Part shown: positions 48,198 to 58,689 of the stretch, piece after piece | Position numbering within the stretch: the first letter of the stretch is position 1 | How the letters are laid out: the number at the start of each line of letters is the position of its first letter | Source: Methanosarcinaceae archaeon | GTDB lineage: Archaea; Halobacteriota; Methanosarcinia; Methanosarcinales; Methanosarcinaceae | Reading direction: 5' to 3' | NCBI GenBank assembly: GCA_030611265.1 | Contig: JAUWQD010000001.1 | Location: 62,001-126,000 of the forward strand | Length of the DNA stretch: 64,000 nucleotides | The notes under the pieces: generated by a model | Database searches by the model: none | The model's input: the letters and a program-made list of their open reading frames with translations, nothing else | Told to the model about the DNA's origin: nothing | Translations under genes and position numbers: made by a program

Positions 48198-48911
48198 ATG
48201 GAGGCATTGCCTGTGGAATTCACAGCAAATTTGACAGAGGTCATACAGCGAACCCATGATATCAAGAGTTTCAGGTTCAATCGACCTGCCGAATTTGATT
48301 ACAAGGCCGGACAGTTCATATTTGTTACAATCACAGTTTTTGGTGAAAAAGTACGCAAGCCTTTTACGATATCCAGTAGTCCGACCGAAAAGGATTATCT
48401 CGAATTTACCAAGAAACTGACAAGTCATGATTTTTCCAATGAGCTTGATGCGATGGCTGTTGGTGATACTTTGGATATCGATGGTCCCTACGGGAATTTA
48501 ACATTTGAGGGTGAGTATGACAAGATCGCATTGATTAGTGGTGGTATCGGGATCACGCCAATGATCAGTATATGCAAATACTGTGCTGATGCGGGACTTG
48601 ATACGAAAGTTACAATGATCAGCAGTAATAAAATGCAGGATGATATTGTTTTTGGAGCTGAACTTGACAAAATTGAACGTGAGAACAAGAACCTAAAGGT
48701 TCTTCACACTTTGACACGGGCAGGTGATACTTGGCAGGGTTGTCGGGAGCGGGTATGTGAAAGCATGATCACACGTGAGATACCAGACTACAAGGAGTTT
48801 GTGTTCTACTTGTGTGGTCCGCCTGTAATGCTCGATTCTATGGTTTCTATACTGGACAGTCTTGACATCCCGAAGGAGCAGGTTAAACAGGAATCGTTTG
48901 TGGGATATTGA
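48198..48911 (+). CDS. Ferredoxin-NADP reductase-like FAD protein
   Basis: A 237-residue FNR-superfamily protein: FAD site RKPFTISSSP near residue 55, DGPYGNLTF, NAD(P) site ISGGIGITPMISI near 113 and C-terminal FYLCGPPVMLDSMV. There is no [2Fe-2S] domain. It starts directly at the end of the iron-sulfur flavoprotein gene and may pass NAD(P)H electrons to the carriers of the array. Confidence 0.88.
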   Translation: MEALPVEFTANLTEVIQRTHDIKSFRFNRPAEFDYKAGQFIFVTITVFGEKVRKPFTISSSPTEKDYLEFTKKLTSHDFSNELDAMAVGDTLDIDGPYGNLTFEGEYDKIALISGGIGITPMISICKYCADAGLDTKVTMISSNKMQDDIVFGAELDKIERENKNLKVLHTLTRAGDTWQGCRERVCESMITREIPDYKEFVFYLCGPPVMLDSMVSILDSLDIPKEQVKQESFVGY

Positions 48912-48962
48912 ATATTGATTTAGGCACTAATTTGATTATTAATGATAAGGAGATGGAAATGT

Positions 48963-49538
48963 ATGGTATGTTTGGAAGGAACACAGACTGAAAAGAACTT
49001 ATTAACTGCATTTGCAGGAGAATCGCAGGCAAGAAACCGCTATACATATTTTGCATCAGTAGCGAAAAAAGCGGGGTATGAACAGATTGCAGGAATATTT
49101 CTGGAAACTGCCGATAATGAGAAGGAGCATGCAAAAAGGTTATTCAAGTTCCTTGAAGGCGGAGAAGTGGAGATAACAGGTTCATTCCCTGCAGGTGTCA
49201 TCGGGGATACAAAGTCAAATCTTGAAGCTTCAGCCGATGGTGAGAATCATGAGCATACTGTGATGTATCCTGAGTTTGCCGAAATTGCAAAAAAAGAAGG
49301 TTTTTTGGAGATTGCATCGGTCTTTAAGAATATCGGTGTGGCGGAGCAGGCTCATGAGGAACGATACCGCGCTTTGATAGACAATATTGATAATGGGGCG
49401 GTGTTTAAGCGAGATACTGTAGTTAAATGGAAATGCCGCAACTGCGGTTATGTTCATGAGGGTACGGAAGCCGTGGAGAAATGTCCGGCATGTGCACATG
49501 AAAGGGCATATTTCGAGATTTGGGCACGAAATTATTGA
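48963..49538 (+). CDS. rbr: Rubrerythrin
   Basis: A 191-residue rubrerythrin, a peroxide reductase. The diiron four-helix bundle is shown by LLTAFAGESQARNRYTYF, ETADNEKEHAKR and AEQAHEERYRAL; the C-terminal rubredoxin site is CRNCGYVHEG...CPAC. The ATG at 48963 follows AGGAG at nine bases. With superoxide reductase in the same array it completes superoxide removal to water. Confidence 0.93.
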   Translation: MVCLEGTQTEKNLLTAFAGESQARNRYTYFASVAKKAGYEQIAGIFLETADNEKEHAKRLFKFLEGGEVEITGSFPAGVIGDTKSNLEASADGENHEHTVMYPEFAEIAKKEGFLEIASVFKNIGVAEQAHEERYRALIDNIDNGAVFKRDTVVKWKCRNCGYVHEGTEAVEKCPACAHERAYFEIWARNY

Positions 49539-49576
49539 GCATTTATAGAATTCATTTAAAGGAAGGAGGCAGGAAG

Positions 49577-50122
49577 TTGAAACGGATCGCATGGGGAATT
49601 ACAGGGTCTGGTGACCTGATACGTGACACTTACGAGGTTATGGTTGACATTAAGAACAAAACAAATGTTGAGGTAATGGTATTTTTGTCAAAAGAAGGTG
49701 AAACAGTGATGAAGTGGTATCGTATGTGGGATGATATCCAGCGTGATTTTCCTAACTTTAAGGTAGATGCAGGACCAAATTCGCCTTTCATTGCAGGACC
49801 GCTTCAGGTAGGGCATTATGATCTGTTGTTGATAGCACCTACAACTGCAAATTCAGTGGCTAAGATGGTTTACGGAATTGCGGATTCGCTTGTTACAAAT
49901 GTAGTTGCACAGACTGCGAAGGGTGATACCCCTATCTATATACTGCCTGTGGATCGGGTTATGGGTACTGTGGAGACGGTGGCACCGAATGGACGTGAGA
50001 TGAATCTGAAGATGCGAGGGGTGGATGTATCAAACACGGAAAAACTTGCACAGATGGAGAATATCACGGTGCTGAACAGCCCTGCCGAGATATATGATAT
50101 TGTTGGGATAAAGAAAAGTTAA
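49577..50122 (+). CDS. afpA: Archaeoflavoprotein AfpA-like protein
   Basis: A 181-residue flavoprotein with IAWGITGSGDLIRDTYEVM and LLIAPTTANSVAKMVYGIADSL, in the flavodoxin-like family of archaeoflavoprotein A and dihydromethanopterin reductase DmrB. AfpA of Archaeoglobus is an electron-transfer FMN protein. TTG at 49577 is the likely start, six bases after GGAAGGAGGC. Last gene of the array before the terminator. Confidence 0.82.
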   Translation: MKRIAWGITGSGDLIRDTYEVMVDIKNKTNVEVMVFLSKEGETVMKWYRMWDDIQRDFPNFKVDAGPNSPFIAGPLQVGHYDLLLIAPTTANSVAKMVYGIADSLVTNVVAQTAKGDTPIYILPVDRVMGTVETVAPNGREMNLKMRGVDVSNTEKLAQMENITVLNSPAEIYDIVGIKKS

Positions 50123-50140
50123 TAAGAGTCAACAGTTTTT

Positions 50141-50167
50141 AAAAGAGGCTTGTCTGCCTCTTTTTTT
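50141..50167 (+). terminator. Hairpin terminator of the redox/Fe-S array
   Basis: AAGAGGC (50143-50149), loop TTGTCT, GCCTCTT (50156-50162) followed by a run of T to 50167. It stands about 20 bases after the afpA stop. Confidence 0.8.
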
Positions 50168-50212
50168 CTATCACAGGTTTGACAGTTGTCACTCTTTCTT
50201 GCAGTATATACA

Positions 50213-50290
50213 TCCTGTCCATTGATTCAAGCAATGCGATTGCATATCTGGCGATATATCCTGAATAGTGATGTTACCCACACGATGTTG
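50213..50290. repeat. Dispersed repeat, copy B (see 6339-6417)
   Basis: Shares CCTGTCCAT, ATTCA.GCAAT, ATATCCTGAA and GTTACCC.CAC.ATGTT in order with the copy at 6339-6417. It lies between the terminator of the redox array and purA. Apart from it, the 330-bp gap holds only the purA promoter region. Confidence 0.65.
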
Positions 50291-50452
50291 AGGATATCCC
50301 AAAAAAACGATATTAAAAAATATCAGAGTTGTATTTTCACCCATAAATATTGTATTTAGTATTTTGATAATCTTTTATGACAATGCTGAACAACAGCGAA
50401 TCCTGCGCCGCAATCAAAACATTATTAAGCCTAAAAATCCATTCACGACCAT

Positions 50453-51724
50453 ATGTTTACTATATTAACAGGTTCACAGTTCGGTGACGAAGGTAAAGGT
50501 AAAATCGTTGACCTCATGGCAAAGGACTTTGATATTGTAGTCCGTTTTCAGGGCGGCGATAATGCGGGACACACCGTCGTTGTCGGGGATGATGTCTACA
50601 AACTTCACCTTATCCCGTCAGGCGTACTTCTTGATTCAAGGGTACTGATAGGTCCCGGTACGGTCCTCAATCCCGAGGTGCTGGCCAATGAGATCGACAT
50701 GCTCGCAAAAAGCGGCACAACAGTTTCACCTGAAAAGATGGGCATCGATGCAAAAACAACGATCATTATGCCATATCACATGGAACTCGATGCACTCAGG
50801 GAATCCGCCCGCACTGAAAAGATCGGAACAACCAAACGTGGTATTGGGTTCGCATATATCGACAAGGTTGCAAGGGACGAAGTCACGATGGCAGATATCG
50901 CTGACAAGGACAAGTTGCTTAACAGGCTCTCAGAACTTGCTCCGCAAAAGGAAAGTGCGATCAAGGAACTTGGCGGAGACCCTTCAATTGTCATGGACAG
51001 GGAACTTGTTGACAAATATATCAAACTTGGTGAAAGACTTGGTCCTTATATTACTGATGTATCTTATGAGGTTAACAAAGCAATTGAGGACGGGAAGAAC
51101 GTTCTGGCGGAAGGCGCGCAGGGCGCACATCTTGATGTCATTCACGGAACCCAGAAATTTGTCACATCATCAAGTACAATATCAGGTTCCGCATGTGCCA
51201 ATCTCGGCGTAGGTCCGACAAAGGTCGATGAGGTTATTGGTATCGTCAAGGCATACATCACACGTGTCGGTGAAGGTCCCCTACCTACAGAACTCAATGA
51301 TGATGCGGGCAGACAGATACAGGAAGTTGGCAGGGAATTCGGCACCACAACAGGACGTGCACGCAGATGCGGATGGTTTGACTTGCCGCTTGTTAAAAAG
51401 TCGGTCTATCTCAATGGATATACGACTATCGCACTTACAAAACTGGATGTACTGTCCAACCTTGATCCCATCAGGATTTGCACCGGATATGAATTCAATG
51501 GCAATGTGGTTGATTATCCGCCGGAGATGACATACGATCTTGCGCAGTGTATTCCTGTGTATGAGGACATGCCCGGATGGGATGATGATCTGACCGAGGT
51601 CAGTAAGTTTGAGGATTTGCCTTTGGCTGCTCAGGATTATGTCAATAGGTTGGAAGAGATGATGGGTGTATCTATCGGGTATGTTTCAGTAGGTCCGGGT
51701 AGGGCACAGACATTTCGAAAGTAA
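50453..51724 (+). CDS. purA: Adenylosuccinate synthetase
   Basis: A 423-residue enzyme joining IMP and aspartate with GTP in AMP synthesis. Motifs: GSQFGDEGKGKIVD (catalytic Asp and P-loop), GGDNAGHTVV (catalytic His), GTTKRGIG, EGAQGAHLD and TTTGRARRCGW. The ATG has no upstream Shine-Dalgarno, so the message may be leaderless. Confidence 0.96.
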   Translation: MFTILTGSQFGDEGKGKIVDLMAKDFDIVVRFQGGDNAGHTVVVGDDVYKLHLIPSGVLLDSRVLIGPGTVLNPEVLANEIDMLAKSGTTVSPEKMGIDAKTTIIMPYHMELDALRESARTEKIGTTKRGIGFAYIDKVARDEVTMADIADKDKLLNRLSELAPQKESAIKELGGDPSIVMDRELVDKYIKLGERLGPYITDVSYEVNKAIEDGKNVLAEGAQGAHLDVIHGTQKFVTSSSTISGSACANLGVGPTKVDEVIGIVKAYITRVGEGPLPTELNDDAGRQIQEVGREFGTTTGRARRCGWFDLPLVKKSVYLNGYTTIALTKLDVLSNLDPIRICTGYEFNGNVVDYPPEMTYDLAQCIPVYEDMPGWDDDLTEVSKFEDLPLAAQDYVNRLEEMMGVSIGYVSVGPGRAQTFRK

Positions 51725-51930
51725 AGTTGATTGATGCAACATTATTGATACACATACGATTAATGAACTCAATTATGGTTTACTGCCGAAAAGGGTATAT
51801 ACTAACTGATATGTTAATCAAACTTAATTTCGTGTAGAGTCCAAATTACACCGTAATATGTTACTACAGATTAAATAAATACGGCATAAGCAGACAAATG
51901 CCGGATCAAATTTAATTCAAGGAGAATAAA

Positions 51931-52380
51931 ATGACAACAGCATACGATATTCCTGCAGATGACATGATCACAAAAGTTGCAGAGAAACTGAAGGATAACG
52001 AGCACATAAACCCGCCTGAGTGGGCAGCTCATGTAAAGACCGGTGTACACAAGGAATTGCCACCTGTTGACGCTGACTGGTGGTACACTCGATGTGCTGC
52101 TGTACTTCGTACAGTATACACAGAAGGTCCGATCGGTGTAGAAAGACTCCGATCAGTATATGGTGGAAATAAGAACAGAGGCGTAAACCCATCCAAAAAA
52201 GCAAAGGGTAGCGGTTCAATTGCAAGGGAATCCTTACAGCAGCTTGAGTCAGCCGGATTTGTGCGCAAGCTCAAAAGCGGTCGTGTTCTCGCACCTGCAG
52301 GTCAGTCTTTTATGGACAACACAGCATATGATGTCAAGAAAGAGCTTGTTGAAAAGATCCCGGGACTTGCAAAATATTAA
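51931..52380 (+). CDS. rps19e: Ribosomal protein eS19
   Basis: A 149-residue small-subunit protein eS19 with [29 protein letters not shown] and [10 protein letters not shown], the family signatures. AAGGAGA lies before the ATG. First gene of a conserved archaeal translation cluster running to 55434. Confidence 0.95.
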   Translation: MTTAYDIPADDMITKVAEKLKDNEHINPPEWAAHVKTGVHKELPPVDADWWYTRCAAVLRTVYTEGPIGVERLRSVYGGNKNRGVNPSKKAKGSGSIARESLQQLESAGFVRKLKSGRVLAPAGQSFMDNTAYDVKKELVEKIPGLAKY

Positions 52381-52503
52381 TTCAATTTGATCTAATAACG
52401 ACTTTGGTCGCATAGCGACAATGACCTAACCTATAGTTGACGTCAAAACACATATAATTCAGATACAGTTCGGATATAGTGTAGATATAATTGTGGTGAC
52501 AGT

Positions 52504-52866
52504 ATGGCAGACGATCTTGAAGCGTTACGAAGAAAAAGGCTTGCAGAGCTCCAGCAGCAACAGCAGGCTTCACAGCAGATGGGCGGTGGTGCTGATATGC
52601 AAGCTGCTTATCAGCAGGAGCAGGCAAGAGCGGAGATGGATGCGCAAAAGCAGACAATTCTCCGCCAGATCATGACGCCTGAGGCGCGTGAACGCTTGAC
52701 AAGGCTCAAAATGTCAAGAAAGGAGATGGTTGAGCAGATCGAAGCGCAGTTGATAGGGCTTGCCCAGAACGGTCGATTGCAGGCAAAGATCGATGATGCA
52801 AAGCTCAAGCAGCTTCTTATGCAGATGCAGCCAAAAAAACGCGAGACAACCATCAAACGCGTATAA
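52504..52866 (+). CDS. PDCD5/TFAR19-related DNA-binding protein
   Basis: A 120-residue archaeal homologue of PDCD5: N-terminal LEALRRKRLAELQ, a Gln-rich linker, then a helical core with ILRQIMTPEARERLTRLKM and KIDDAKLKQLLMQM. The precise role in archaea is not established. It sits between eS19 and a PP-loop ATPase as in many euryarchaea. Confidence 0.92.
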   Translation: MADDLEALRRKRLAELQQQQQASQQMGGGADMQAAYQQEQARAEMDAQKQTILRQIMTPEARERLTRLKMSRKEMVEQIEAQLIGLAQNGRLQAKIDDAKLKQLLMQMQPKKRETTIKRV

Positions 52867-52868
52867 CC

Positions 52869-53465
52869 ATGAAAGCATCGGTACTGTTCAGCGGCGGGAA
52901 AGATAGTTCACTATCTGCGATCCTGCTTGATCAGTTATTTGATGCTGAGCTCGTGACTTGTAGTTTCTCAGTTCTCCCAATTGGGGATATCGCTAAAGAA
53001 GTAGCCGAAGAACTGGGATTTCCACACCGAGTATTAAAACTTGATGACGAGATACTGGAAAATGCTTTCAATATCATTGTCAAGGATGGATTCCCTAAAA
53101 ACGCGATAAATTATATTCATCACAAAGCGGTTGAGGCGCTTGCATCTGATGATGGTGTGGTGGTTATTGCTGATGGTATTCGGCGCGATGATCGTGTTCC
53201 CGTGTTGACGAATCCACAGGTTCAGAGTATCGAAGACAGGTATGGTGTGCATTATATCTGCCCGCTTTTGGGATATGGTCGTGCGGCTGTCAATGCGCTT
53301 GTCGAGCAGTATCTTGTGATCGAGGAAGATCAGAGTGACGATATCATAAAAGCCGATTATGAAACAGAACTTAGGGAAGTTATTCGGCAAAGAATTGGGC
53401 AGGATGAAATTGACAAAATATTTCCTTCACATGTTCAGTCAAGAGTGATTGGCCGGGTGAAATGA
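52869..53465 (+). CDS. PP-loop ATPase, archaeal (asparagine-synthase-like)
   Basis: A 198-residue PP-loop pyrophosphatase-family protein with SGGKDSS at residues 8-14, followed by FPHRVLKLDDE and VVIADGIRRDDRVP. Members adenylate a substrate, often in tRNA modification; the substrate here is unknown. It begins two bases after the PDCD5 gene. Confidence 0.82.
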   Translation: MKASVLFSGGKDSSLSAILLDQLFDAELVTCSFSVLPIGDIAKEVAEELGFPHRVLKLDDEILENAFNIIVKDGFPKNAINYIHHKAVEALASDDGVVVIADGIRRDDRVPVLTNPQVQSIEDRYGVHYICPLLGYGRAAVNALVEQYLVIEEDQSDDIIKADYETELREVIRQRIGQDEIDKIFPSHVQSRVIGRVK

Positions 53466-53609
53466 CATTGATGTGTGGATATCCGCAATGTGTCATCAAA
53501 ACTCGTACAATATCATCGATTAATGATTTATAGGATAATCTAGTTATTAGTCCAAACCTTGATATACAGCTTATATTATTATCAAATTATCAAATCGTAG
53601 GTGAGATAA

Positions 53610-53765
53610 GTGAGTCATAATTCAAAAGGACAGAAGATGAGGTTGGCAAAAGCCCACAGGCAGAACCACCGTGTTCCGACATGGGTAATGATCAAGACCG
53701 GCAGAAAGGTCACAACCCATCCAAAGAGAAGACACTGGAGAAGAAGCAGTTTGAATGTGAAGTAA
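53610..53765 (+). CDS. rpl39e: Ribosomal protein eL39
   Basis: A 51-residue very basic protein: [20 protein letters not shown] and [10 protein letters not shown], typical eL39. The start is GTG at 53610, after GGTGA. The next gene follows after ten bases. Confidence 0.95.
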   Translation: MSHNSKGQKMRLAKAHRQNHRVPTWVMIKTGRKVTTHPKRRHWRRSSLNVK

Positions 53766-53775
53766 GGTGATGACA

Positions 53776-54042
53776 ATGGAAGAAGATGCAGTTAAAGAGC
53801 AGGTTTATACAATTCCACTCCGTGATGCAAAGAATGCACCAAAATGGAGAAGAGCAAACCGTGCAATGAAGATTATAAGAAAATACCTTGTAAGACACAT
53901 GAAAGCTGACCCGGAACAACTTAAGATCGACAAGACGATCAATGAGAAGATATGGGAAAGAGGTACTGAGAAACCACCACGGTCAATTCGAGTTCGCGCA
54001 GCGAAATTCGAGGACGGCGGTGTTGAAGCAGAACTTGCATAA
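53776..54042 (+). CDS. rpl31e: Ribosomal protein eL31
   Basis: An 88-residue eL31 with [30 protein letters not shown] and [19 protein letters not shown]. Three in-frame starts exist; the ATG at 53776 is five bases after GGTGA. Confidence 0.95.
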   Translation: MEEDAVKEQVYTIPLRDAKNAPKWRRANRAMKIIRKYLVRHMKADPEQLKIDKTINEKIWERGTEKPPRSIRVRAAKFEDGGVEAELA

Positions 54043-54076
54043 GTGTCTTGCAAACCGTTAAAAAGTAGAATTGATA

Positions 54077-54748
54077 ATGACCCGAACATTAAATATATTT
54101 GATAATCCAGTAATTGGAGTATTTGCCACATGTACTGAAGATGTGGCACTTGTTCCAGTTAGTACACAATCAAAGGTATGTGATTCACTTGCAAAGTTCC
54201 TTGATGTTCGGGTTATACCGGTTTTGATAGGTGGGAGTACAGTTGTTGGGTCACTTGTCCGTGGAAATTCAAACGGATTTTTGATCCCAAACATTGCAGA
54301 CCCCGATGACCTAAAAGAAGTTGGTCTTCCGGTGAATACACTTCCCGGGAAACTTTCTGCGGTGGGGAATATCGTTCTAGCAAACGATTCCGCTGCATTG
54401 GTGCATTCGGAAATGTCAAATGCGGCTATGAAAGTCGTAGCCGATACGCTTGGCGTGGATGTACACAGGGGTACAATTGCAGGGTTGAATACTGTGGGCA
54501 TGGCAGGTGCGGTCACTAATAAAGGATTGTTGGTCCACCCAAGGGCAACCCAATCCGAGATCGAGAATCTTGAAGAAATATTTGGACTTCCGGTGGATAT
54601 CGGGACAACAAATTTCGGTTCGCAACACGTGGGTTCCGGATTGCTTGCAAATTCAAAAGGCTATGTTGCAGGCTCTAAAACAACCGGGCATGAACTTGGA
54701 AGGATCGAGGATGCGCTTGGTTTTATAGATGTAGTGGATAAATCATGA
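54077..54748 (+). CDS. eif6: Translation initiation factor aIF-6
   Basis: A 223-residue aIF6 that binds the large subunit and prevents premature joining. The five-fold repeat nature is visible ([73 protein letters not shown]). ATG at 54077 is preferred to an upstream TTG. Confidence 0.95.
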   Translation: MTRTLNIFDNPVIGVFATCTEDVALVPVSTQSKVCDSLAKFLDVRVIPVLIGGSTVVGSLVRGNSNGFLIPNIADPDDLKEVGLPVNTLPGKLSAVGNIVLANDSAALVHSEMSNAAMKVVADTLGVDVHRGTIAGLNTVGMAGAVTNKGLLVHPRATQSEIENLEEIFGLPVDIGTTNFGSQHVGSGLLANSKGYVAGSKTTGHELGRIEDALGFIDVVDKS

Positions 54749-54829
54749 TCAGTTTATGACTTTATGCTACATTCAACTTAAATTACAATTAAACTTATAA
54801 CTATTTATATCAGTCAAAGGTGATTTCAC

Positions 54830-55006
54830 ATGAAGAATTATGTTGTCAAAGGCACATTCAAGGCAGGGCATGAATGGGAAAAGTTCACTAAGAACGTAGA
54901 GAGCCAGAATGAGAAGAATGCACAGGAGAAGGTGTATTCGATATTCGGCAGTAAACACAGTATAAAACGATTCCTTATTAAGATCGATAGCATTGCAGAG
55001 GCGTGA
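54830..55006 (+). CDS. rpl18a: Ribosomal protein L18Ae (LX)
   Basis: A 58-residue archaeal LX protein: [33 protein letters not shown] and IKIDSI. AAAGGTGATT precedes the ATG. Its TGA stop overlaps the next start by one base. Confidence 0.93.
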   Translation: MKNYVVKGTFKAGHEWEKFTKNVESQNEKNAQEKVYSIFGSKHSIKRFLIKIDSIAEA

Positions 55007-55434
55007 TGCCAATGGCCGGAGTCAGTGAGCAGGATGCCAGGAATCTCGCTATGCAGCATCAAGAGCTGCAAAAGCGGGCAGAAATGGTTCAGCAGCAGAT
55101 GTCTGCTATCCAAATGTCAGCAGAGGATTGTGTGCGGGCGATCGTTGCGATCGATGAACTAAAAGATGCAGAGGATGGCGTTGAGACCATGCTTCCTATT
55201 GGCTCGGGTTCATACATTCATGCTAAACTGAACAAGGTCGATAAAGTCGTTGTAAATGTTGGCGCAGGTATCAGTGTTGAAAAAACAATGGATGGTGCAA
55301 AAGAAACACTTACCAAGCGTAGTGAACAACTTGGCAAGATACTTGAGCAGATGAACGCATCATTGGCCCAGATCGCACAGAATTTGCAGGCAATAGAAGC
55401 CAAAGCTGCTGAATTACAAGCACCACAACAATAA
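55006..55434 (+). CDS. pfdA: Prefoldin alpha subunit
   Basis: A 142-residue prefoldin alpha: two long coiled-coil arms (about 8-45 and 95-138) around a beta hairpin core with LPIGSGSYIHAKL and VVVNVGAGISVEKT. Prefoldin delivers unfolded protein to the thermosome. Directly coupled to L18Ae and upstream of ftsY. Confidence 0.93.
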   Translation: MPMAGVSEQDARNLAMQHQELQKRAEMVQQQMSAIQMSAEDCVRAIVAIDELKDAEDGVETMLPIGSGSYIHAKLNKVDKVVVNVGAGISVEKTMDGAKETLTKRSEQLGKILEQMNASLAQIAQNLQAIEAKAAELQAPQQ

Positions 55435-55534
55435 ACGCTGAATGATCATACCTGTACACTTTTCAGATTTTCATATTCAGTTTATTTTTTTCATCTTTTA
55501 TTTTTATAACTTAATCACTTAAGGGACGGATCAA

Positions 55535-56596
55535 TTGTTCAATAAACTTAAGGATAAACTAAGTGGCTTCAAAAAATCACTTGGCAATACGATCGATGAG
55601 AAGGCTGTACCTATTGAGGAAACTGCTTCCATTGAGGAACCTGGGGTTCATGTGGATGCAAAACCTATTGCAGAGGACACCAGGGAATCAGAGATAAAAC
55701 CTGAAAAAAAGGTAGGTTTTGCTCAAAAAGCCAAAGCTCTTGTTTTCGAGCGTGAAGTTTTCCTTAATGAGAGCGATCTTGAAGACCCCCTGTGGGAACT
55801 GGAGATGGCATTGCTTGAGAGCGATCTTGCAGTATCCGTCGCCGAAGCCATTGTTGAATCTGTCAAAACTGAACTTGTGGGCACAAGCAAGAAGATCGGT
55901 CGCAACACAGGTAATATTGTTGAGCAGGCACTTAAGAATGCGATCTACAATGTCATGTCTGCAAACATATTTGATTTCGATGAGTTCATCAAAAATGCAC
56001 CAAAGCCCGTGAATGTTGTTTTTATCGGCATAAATGGAACCGGCAAGACTACATCAATTGCAAAACTTTCGAAACGACTGAAAGATATGGATTATTCGGT
56101 TGTCATTGCAGCAGGTGATACTTTCAGGGCCGGTGCCATCGATCAGATTGCAATACATGCGGAAAGAGTCGGTGTGAAACTTATCAAACAACAGGAAGGC
56201 AGTGACCCTGCAGCAGTTGTGTATGATGCTGTCCAGTATGCAAAAGGGCATGGTGTCGATGTGGTACTTTCAGATACCGCAGGACGTATGCATACCAACG
56301 TGAACCTGATGGCACAGCTTCAAAAAGTGTGTCGTGTAACCCCGCCTGACCTTTTGATCTTTGTTGATGAGGCAGTTGCCGGAAACGATGCGGTCGAACG
56401 CGCATCACAGTTCAATGATGCAATCCCGATAGATGGTTCGATCCTGACAAAAACAGATGCCGATGCCAAAGGCGGTTCTGCAATATCCATTGCATATATC
56501 ACAGGTAAACCGATACTGTTCCTTGGAATGGGGCAGGGATATGATGACCTGCAGAAGTTCGATCCTGAATGGTTCGTGAACCAGTTGTTCGAGTAG
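55535..56596 (+). CDS. ftsY: Signal recognition particle receptor FtsY
   Basis: A 353-residue SRP receptor GTPase. N-terminal acidic linker to about residue 65, then NG domain: GINGTGKTTSIAKL (G1), AGDTFRAGAIDQ, DTAGRMHTN (G3), TKTDADAKGG (G4) and FLGMGQGYDDLQ at the end. Starts with TTG at 55535 after AAGGGACGG. Last of the translation/export cluster. Confidence 0.95.
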   Translation: MFNKLKDKLSGFKKSLGNTIDEKAVPIEETASIEEPGVHVDAKPIAEDTRESEIKPEKKVGFAQKAKALVFEREVFLNESDLEDPLWELEMALLESDLAVSVAEAIVESVKTELVGTSKKIGRNTGNIVEQALKNAIYNVMSANIFDFDEFIKNAPKPVNVVFIGINGTGKTTSIAKLSKRLKDMDYSVVIAAGDTFRAGAIDQIAIHAERVGVKLIKQQEGSDPAAVVYDAVQYAKGHGVDVVLSDTAGRMHTNVNLMAQLQKVCRVTPPDLLIFVDEAVAGNDAVERASQFNDAIPIDGSILTKTDADAKGGSAISIAYITGKPILFLGMGQGYDDLQKFDPEWFVNQLFE

Positions 56597-56716
56597 ATAT
56601 TACTCAAAAAGGGGCCGCATACAATAATAAATTAGGTGGCGGACTAAAATCGCGCGCGTTTTTCATTTAGGGGCAGGTGTAGTATCACACAACCCGCCCA
56701 ATTCTGTTTTTATCTT

Positions 56717-57502
56717 TTATCGCTTTGCTGACAATATCCCGTCTTTCAACTCTTTTGCAAGTGCTTCGAGCCGTGCGTTCACATCTTTGCCGGATGCGAT
56801 GATGTCCACAAATGCAGAACCCACGATCACAGCATCAGCACCGTCTTCTACAACCTCTTTTGCCTGCTTTCCGTTTGATATACCGAATCCCACGGCTTTT
56901 GGGATATCGGTCTTAACGCGGGATAGCAATTTTGTTGTGCTCTCTGCAACATCACTGCGTGCACCTGTAACTCCCACTCTGGATACAAGATACATAAAAC
57001 CCGAGCCATGTTCGAGTATCATGTTGATCCTTTCCTCTGTGGTAGTGGGTGCGATAAGGAATATAAAATCTACGTTATTACTGACGCAACATTCTGCCAA
57101 TTCTTCAGATTCCTCAACGGGAAGGTCGGGTACGATTATACCACTGATGCCTGCATCCTTACTATCGAGCACGAACTTTTCAATTCCGCGTTTGAATATC
57201 AGGTTGTAGTATGTCATGCATACAAGCGGGATATCTACATCCAATGATGCTACCATTTCAAAGTACTTATCAGAGTTCATGCCCGCTGAAAGTGCTCTCT
57301 CTGATGCCGCCTGAATGGTTGGTCCATCAGCGACCGGATCTGAGAATGGTAATCCAAGTTCAACAATATCGGCGCCACCACAGATGAGTGCCTGCACAAT
57401 ACCTTCTGTTGCATCTGGTGTAGGGTCGCCTGCACATACGTATGCAATAAGGGCACTTTCGTCGCGTGCCCGAAGTTCCAAAAACTTGTCAGGGATGTTC
57501 AT
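56717..57502 (-). CDS. trpA: Tryptophan synthase alpha subunit
   Basis: A 261-residue TrpA cleaving indole-glycerol phosphate. Motifs: [28 protein letters not shown] (catalytic Glu), [17 protein letters not shown] (catalytic Asp) and [13 protein letters not shown]. Its ATG overlaps the trpB stop by four bases, giving coupled translation of the two synthase subunits. Confidence 0.95.
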   Translation of the reverse strand: MNIPDKFLELRARDESALIAYVCAGDPTPDATEGIVQALICGGADIVELGLPFSDPVADGPTIQAASERALSAGMNSDKYFEMVASLDVDIPLVCMTYYNLIFKRGIEKFVLDSKDAGISGIIVPDLPVEESEELAECCVSNNVDFIFLIAPTTTEERINMILEHGSGFMYLVSRVGVTGARSDVAESTTKLLSRVKTDIPKAVGFGISNGKQAKEVVEDGADAVIVGSAFVDIIASGKDVNARLEALAKELKDGILSAKR

Positions 57503-58689
57503 ATTTGACCTCCCTGTTCGAGTTTGATCACGGTTTCAAGGTCTTTGTCACCCCTGCCCGATAGGTTGATCACTACAAGGTCGCCCAATTCACCGGATTG
57601 TGCCGCTTTCATCACGTATGCGAGAGCATGGGATGATTCAAGTGCAGGAATAATGCCTTCCATACGGCTTAGTTCATGAAATGCTGCCAGCGCTTCATCA
57701 TCATCGGCATGGCAAGGTGTAAGTCTGCCGATGTCGGCAAGATATGCAAGTTCAGGACCTACTCCTGAATAATCCAATCCCGCGGAAATTGAATGTGATT
57801 CTAGGATCTGCCCGTATTTATCCTGTAGTATGCGGGTGCGTGCGCCATGAAGGACACCATCCTCGCCGACACACAGTGATGCAGAGTGAAGTGCCGCATG
57901 TTTTGTGGTGGTCATACCGCTACCACCTGCTTCTACCGCAAAGAGTTTTATGTCTTTTTCTTCAATGAATGGGTGGAATATTCCCATGGCATTGCTGCCG
58001 CCGCCTGTGCATGCGACAATGGAGTCGGGATATCTCCCTTCTTTCTCCATGATCTGTTCCTTGACCTCATTACCGATCACGCTCTGGAAATCGCGGACTA
58101 TCATGGGGTATGGATGTGGACCAACAACAGAACCGATAAGATAGTGTGTGTTCTCCACATTGGTGACCCAGTCGCGAAGGGCTTCATTGATGGCATCCTT
58201 GAGTGTCTTTGAACCGGATTCAACAGTATGCACCTCTGTACCCATGAGTTTCATCCGGTACACATTCATGAGTTGCCGCTCAATATCCTTTGCACCCATG
58301 TACACCACAGTTTCGAACCCCATATTTGCACCTGTCATCGCAGTTGCAGTGCCATGCTGTCCGGCGCCGGTTTCAGCGACAATCCGTGTCTTTCCCATGT
58401 ACTTTGCAAGAAGACTCTGTCCTATGGTGTTATTCAACTTGTGGGCGCCGCCGTGTACAAGATCCTCACGTTTGAGGTATATGCGCGTACCATATTTTTT
58501 GCTCAGGTTCTTTGCAAAATATAGTGGCGTCTCCCTGCCTGCAAAATCCTTCAAGTAATAATCAAGTTCCTTGAGGAATTCGGGATCATCTTTGTAGCGC
58601 TGATATCCCTCTTCAAGTTCTGCAAGGGCTGGCATCAGTATCTCGGGCACGAACTGCCCGCCGTATTTGCCGTATAAGGATGTGGTCAT
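57499..58689 (-). CDS. trpB: Tryptophan synthase beta subunit
   Basis: A 396-residue TrpB1-type enzyme joining indole and serine with PLP. The PLP lysine is in HGGAHKLNN; also [20 protein letters not shown] (phosphate loop) and SGRGDKD near the end. AGGAGT precedes the ATG. A 100-bp gap with short TAAACTAAACTAAATTAAAC-like repeats separates it from pspC. Confidence 0.95.
   Translation of the reverse strand: MTTSLYGKYGGQFVPEILMPALAELEEGYQRYKDDPEFLKELDYYLKDFAGRETPLYFAKNLSKKYGTRIYLKREDLVHGGAHKLNNTIGQSLLAKYMGKTRIVAETGAGQHGTATAMTGANMGFETVVYMGAKDIERQLMNVYRMKLMGTEVHTVESGSKTLKDAINEALRDWVTNVENTHYLIGSVVGPHPYPMIVRDFQSVIGNEVKEQIMEKEGRYPDSIVACTGGGSNAMGIFHPFIEEKDIKLFAVEAGGSGMTTTKHAALHSASLCVGEDGVLHGARTRILQDKYGQILESHSISAGLDYSGVGPELAYLADIGRLTPCHADDDEALAAFHELSRMEGIIPALESSHALAYVMKAAQSGELGDLVVINLSGRGDKDLETVIKLEQGGQI

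Noticed and set aside
52400..52430. GTCG...CGAC hairpin between eS19 and the PDCD5 gene as a terminator.
   Set aside because: The stem is only four pairs and no T-run follows; the genes are probably co-transcribed.
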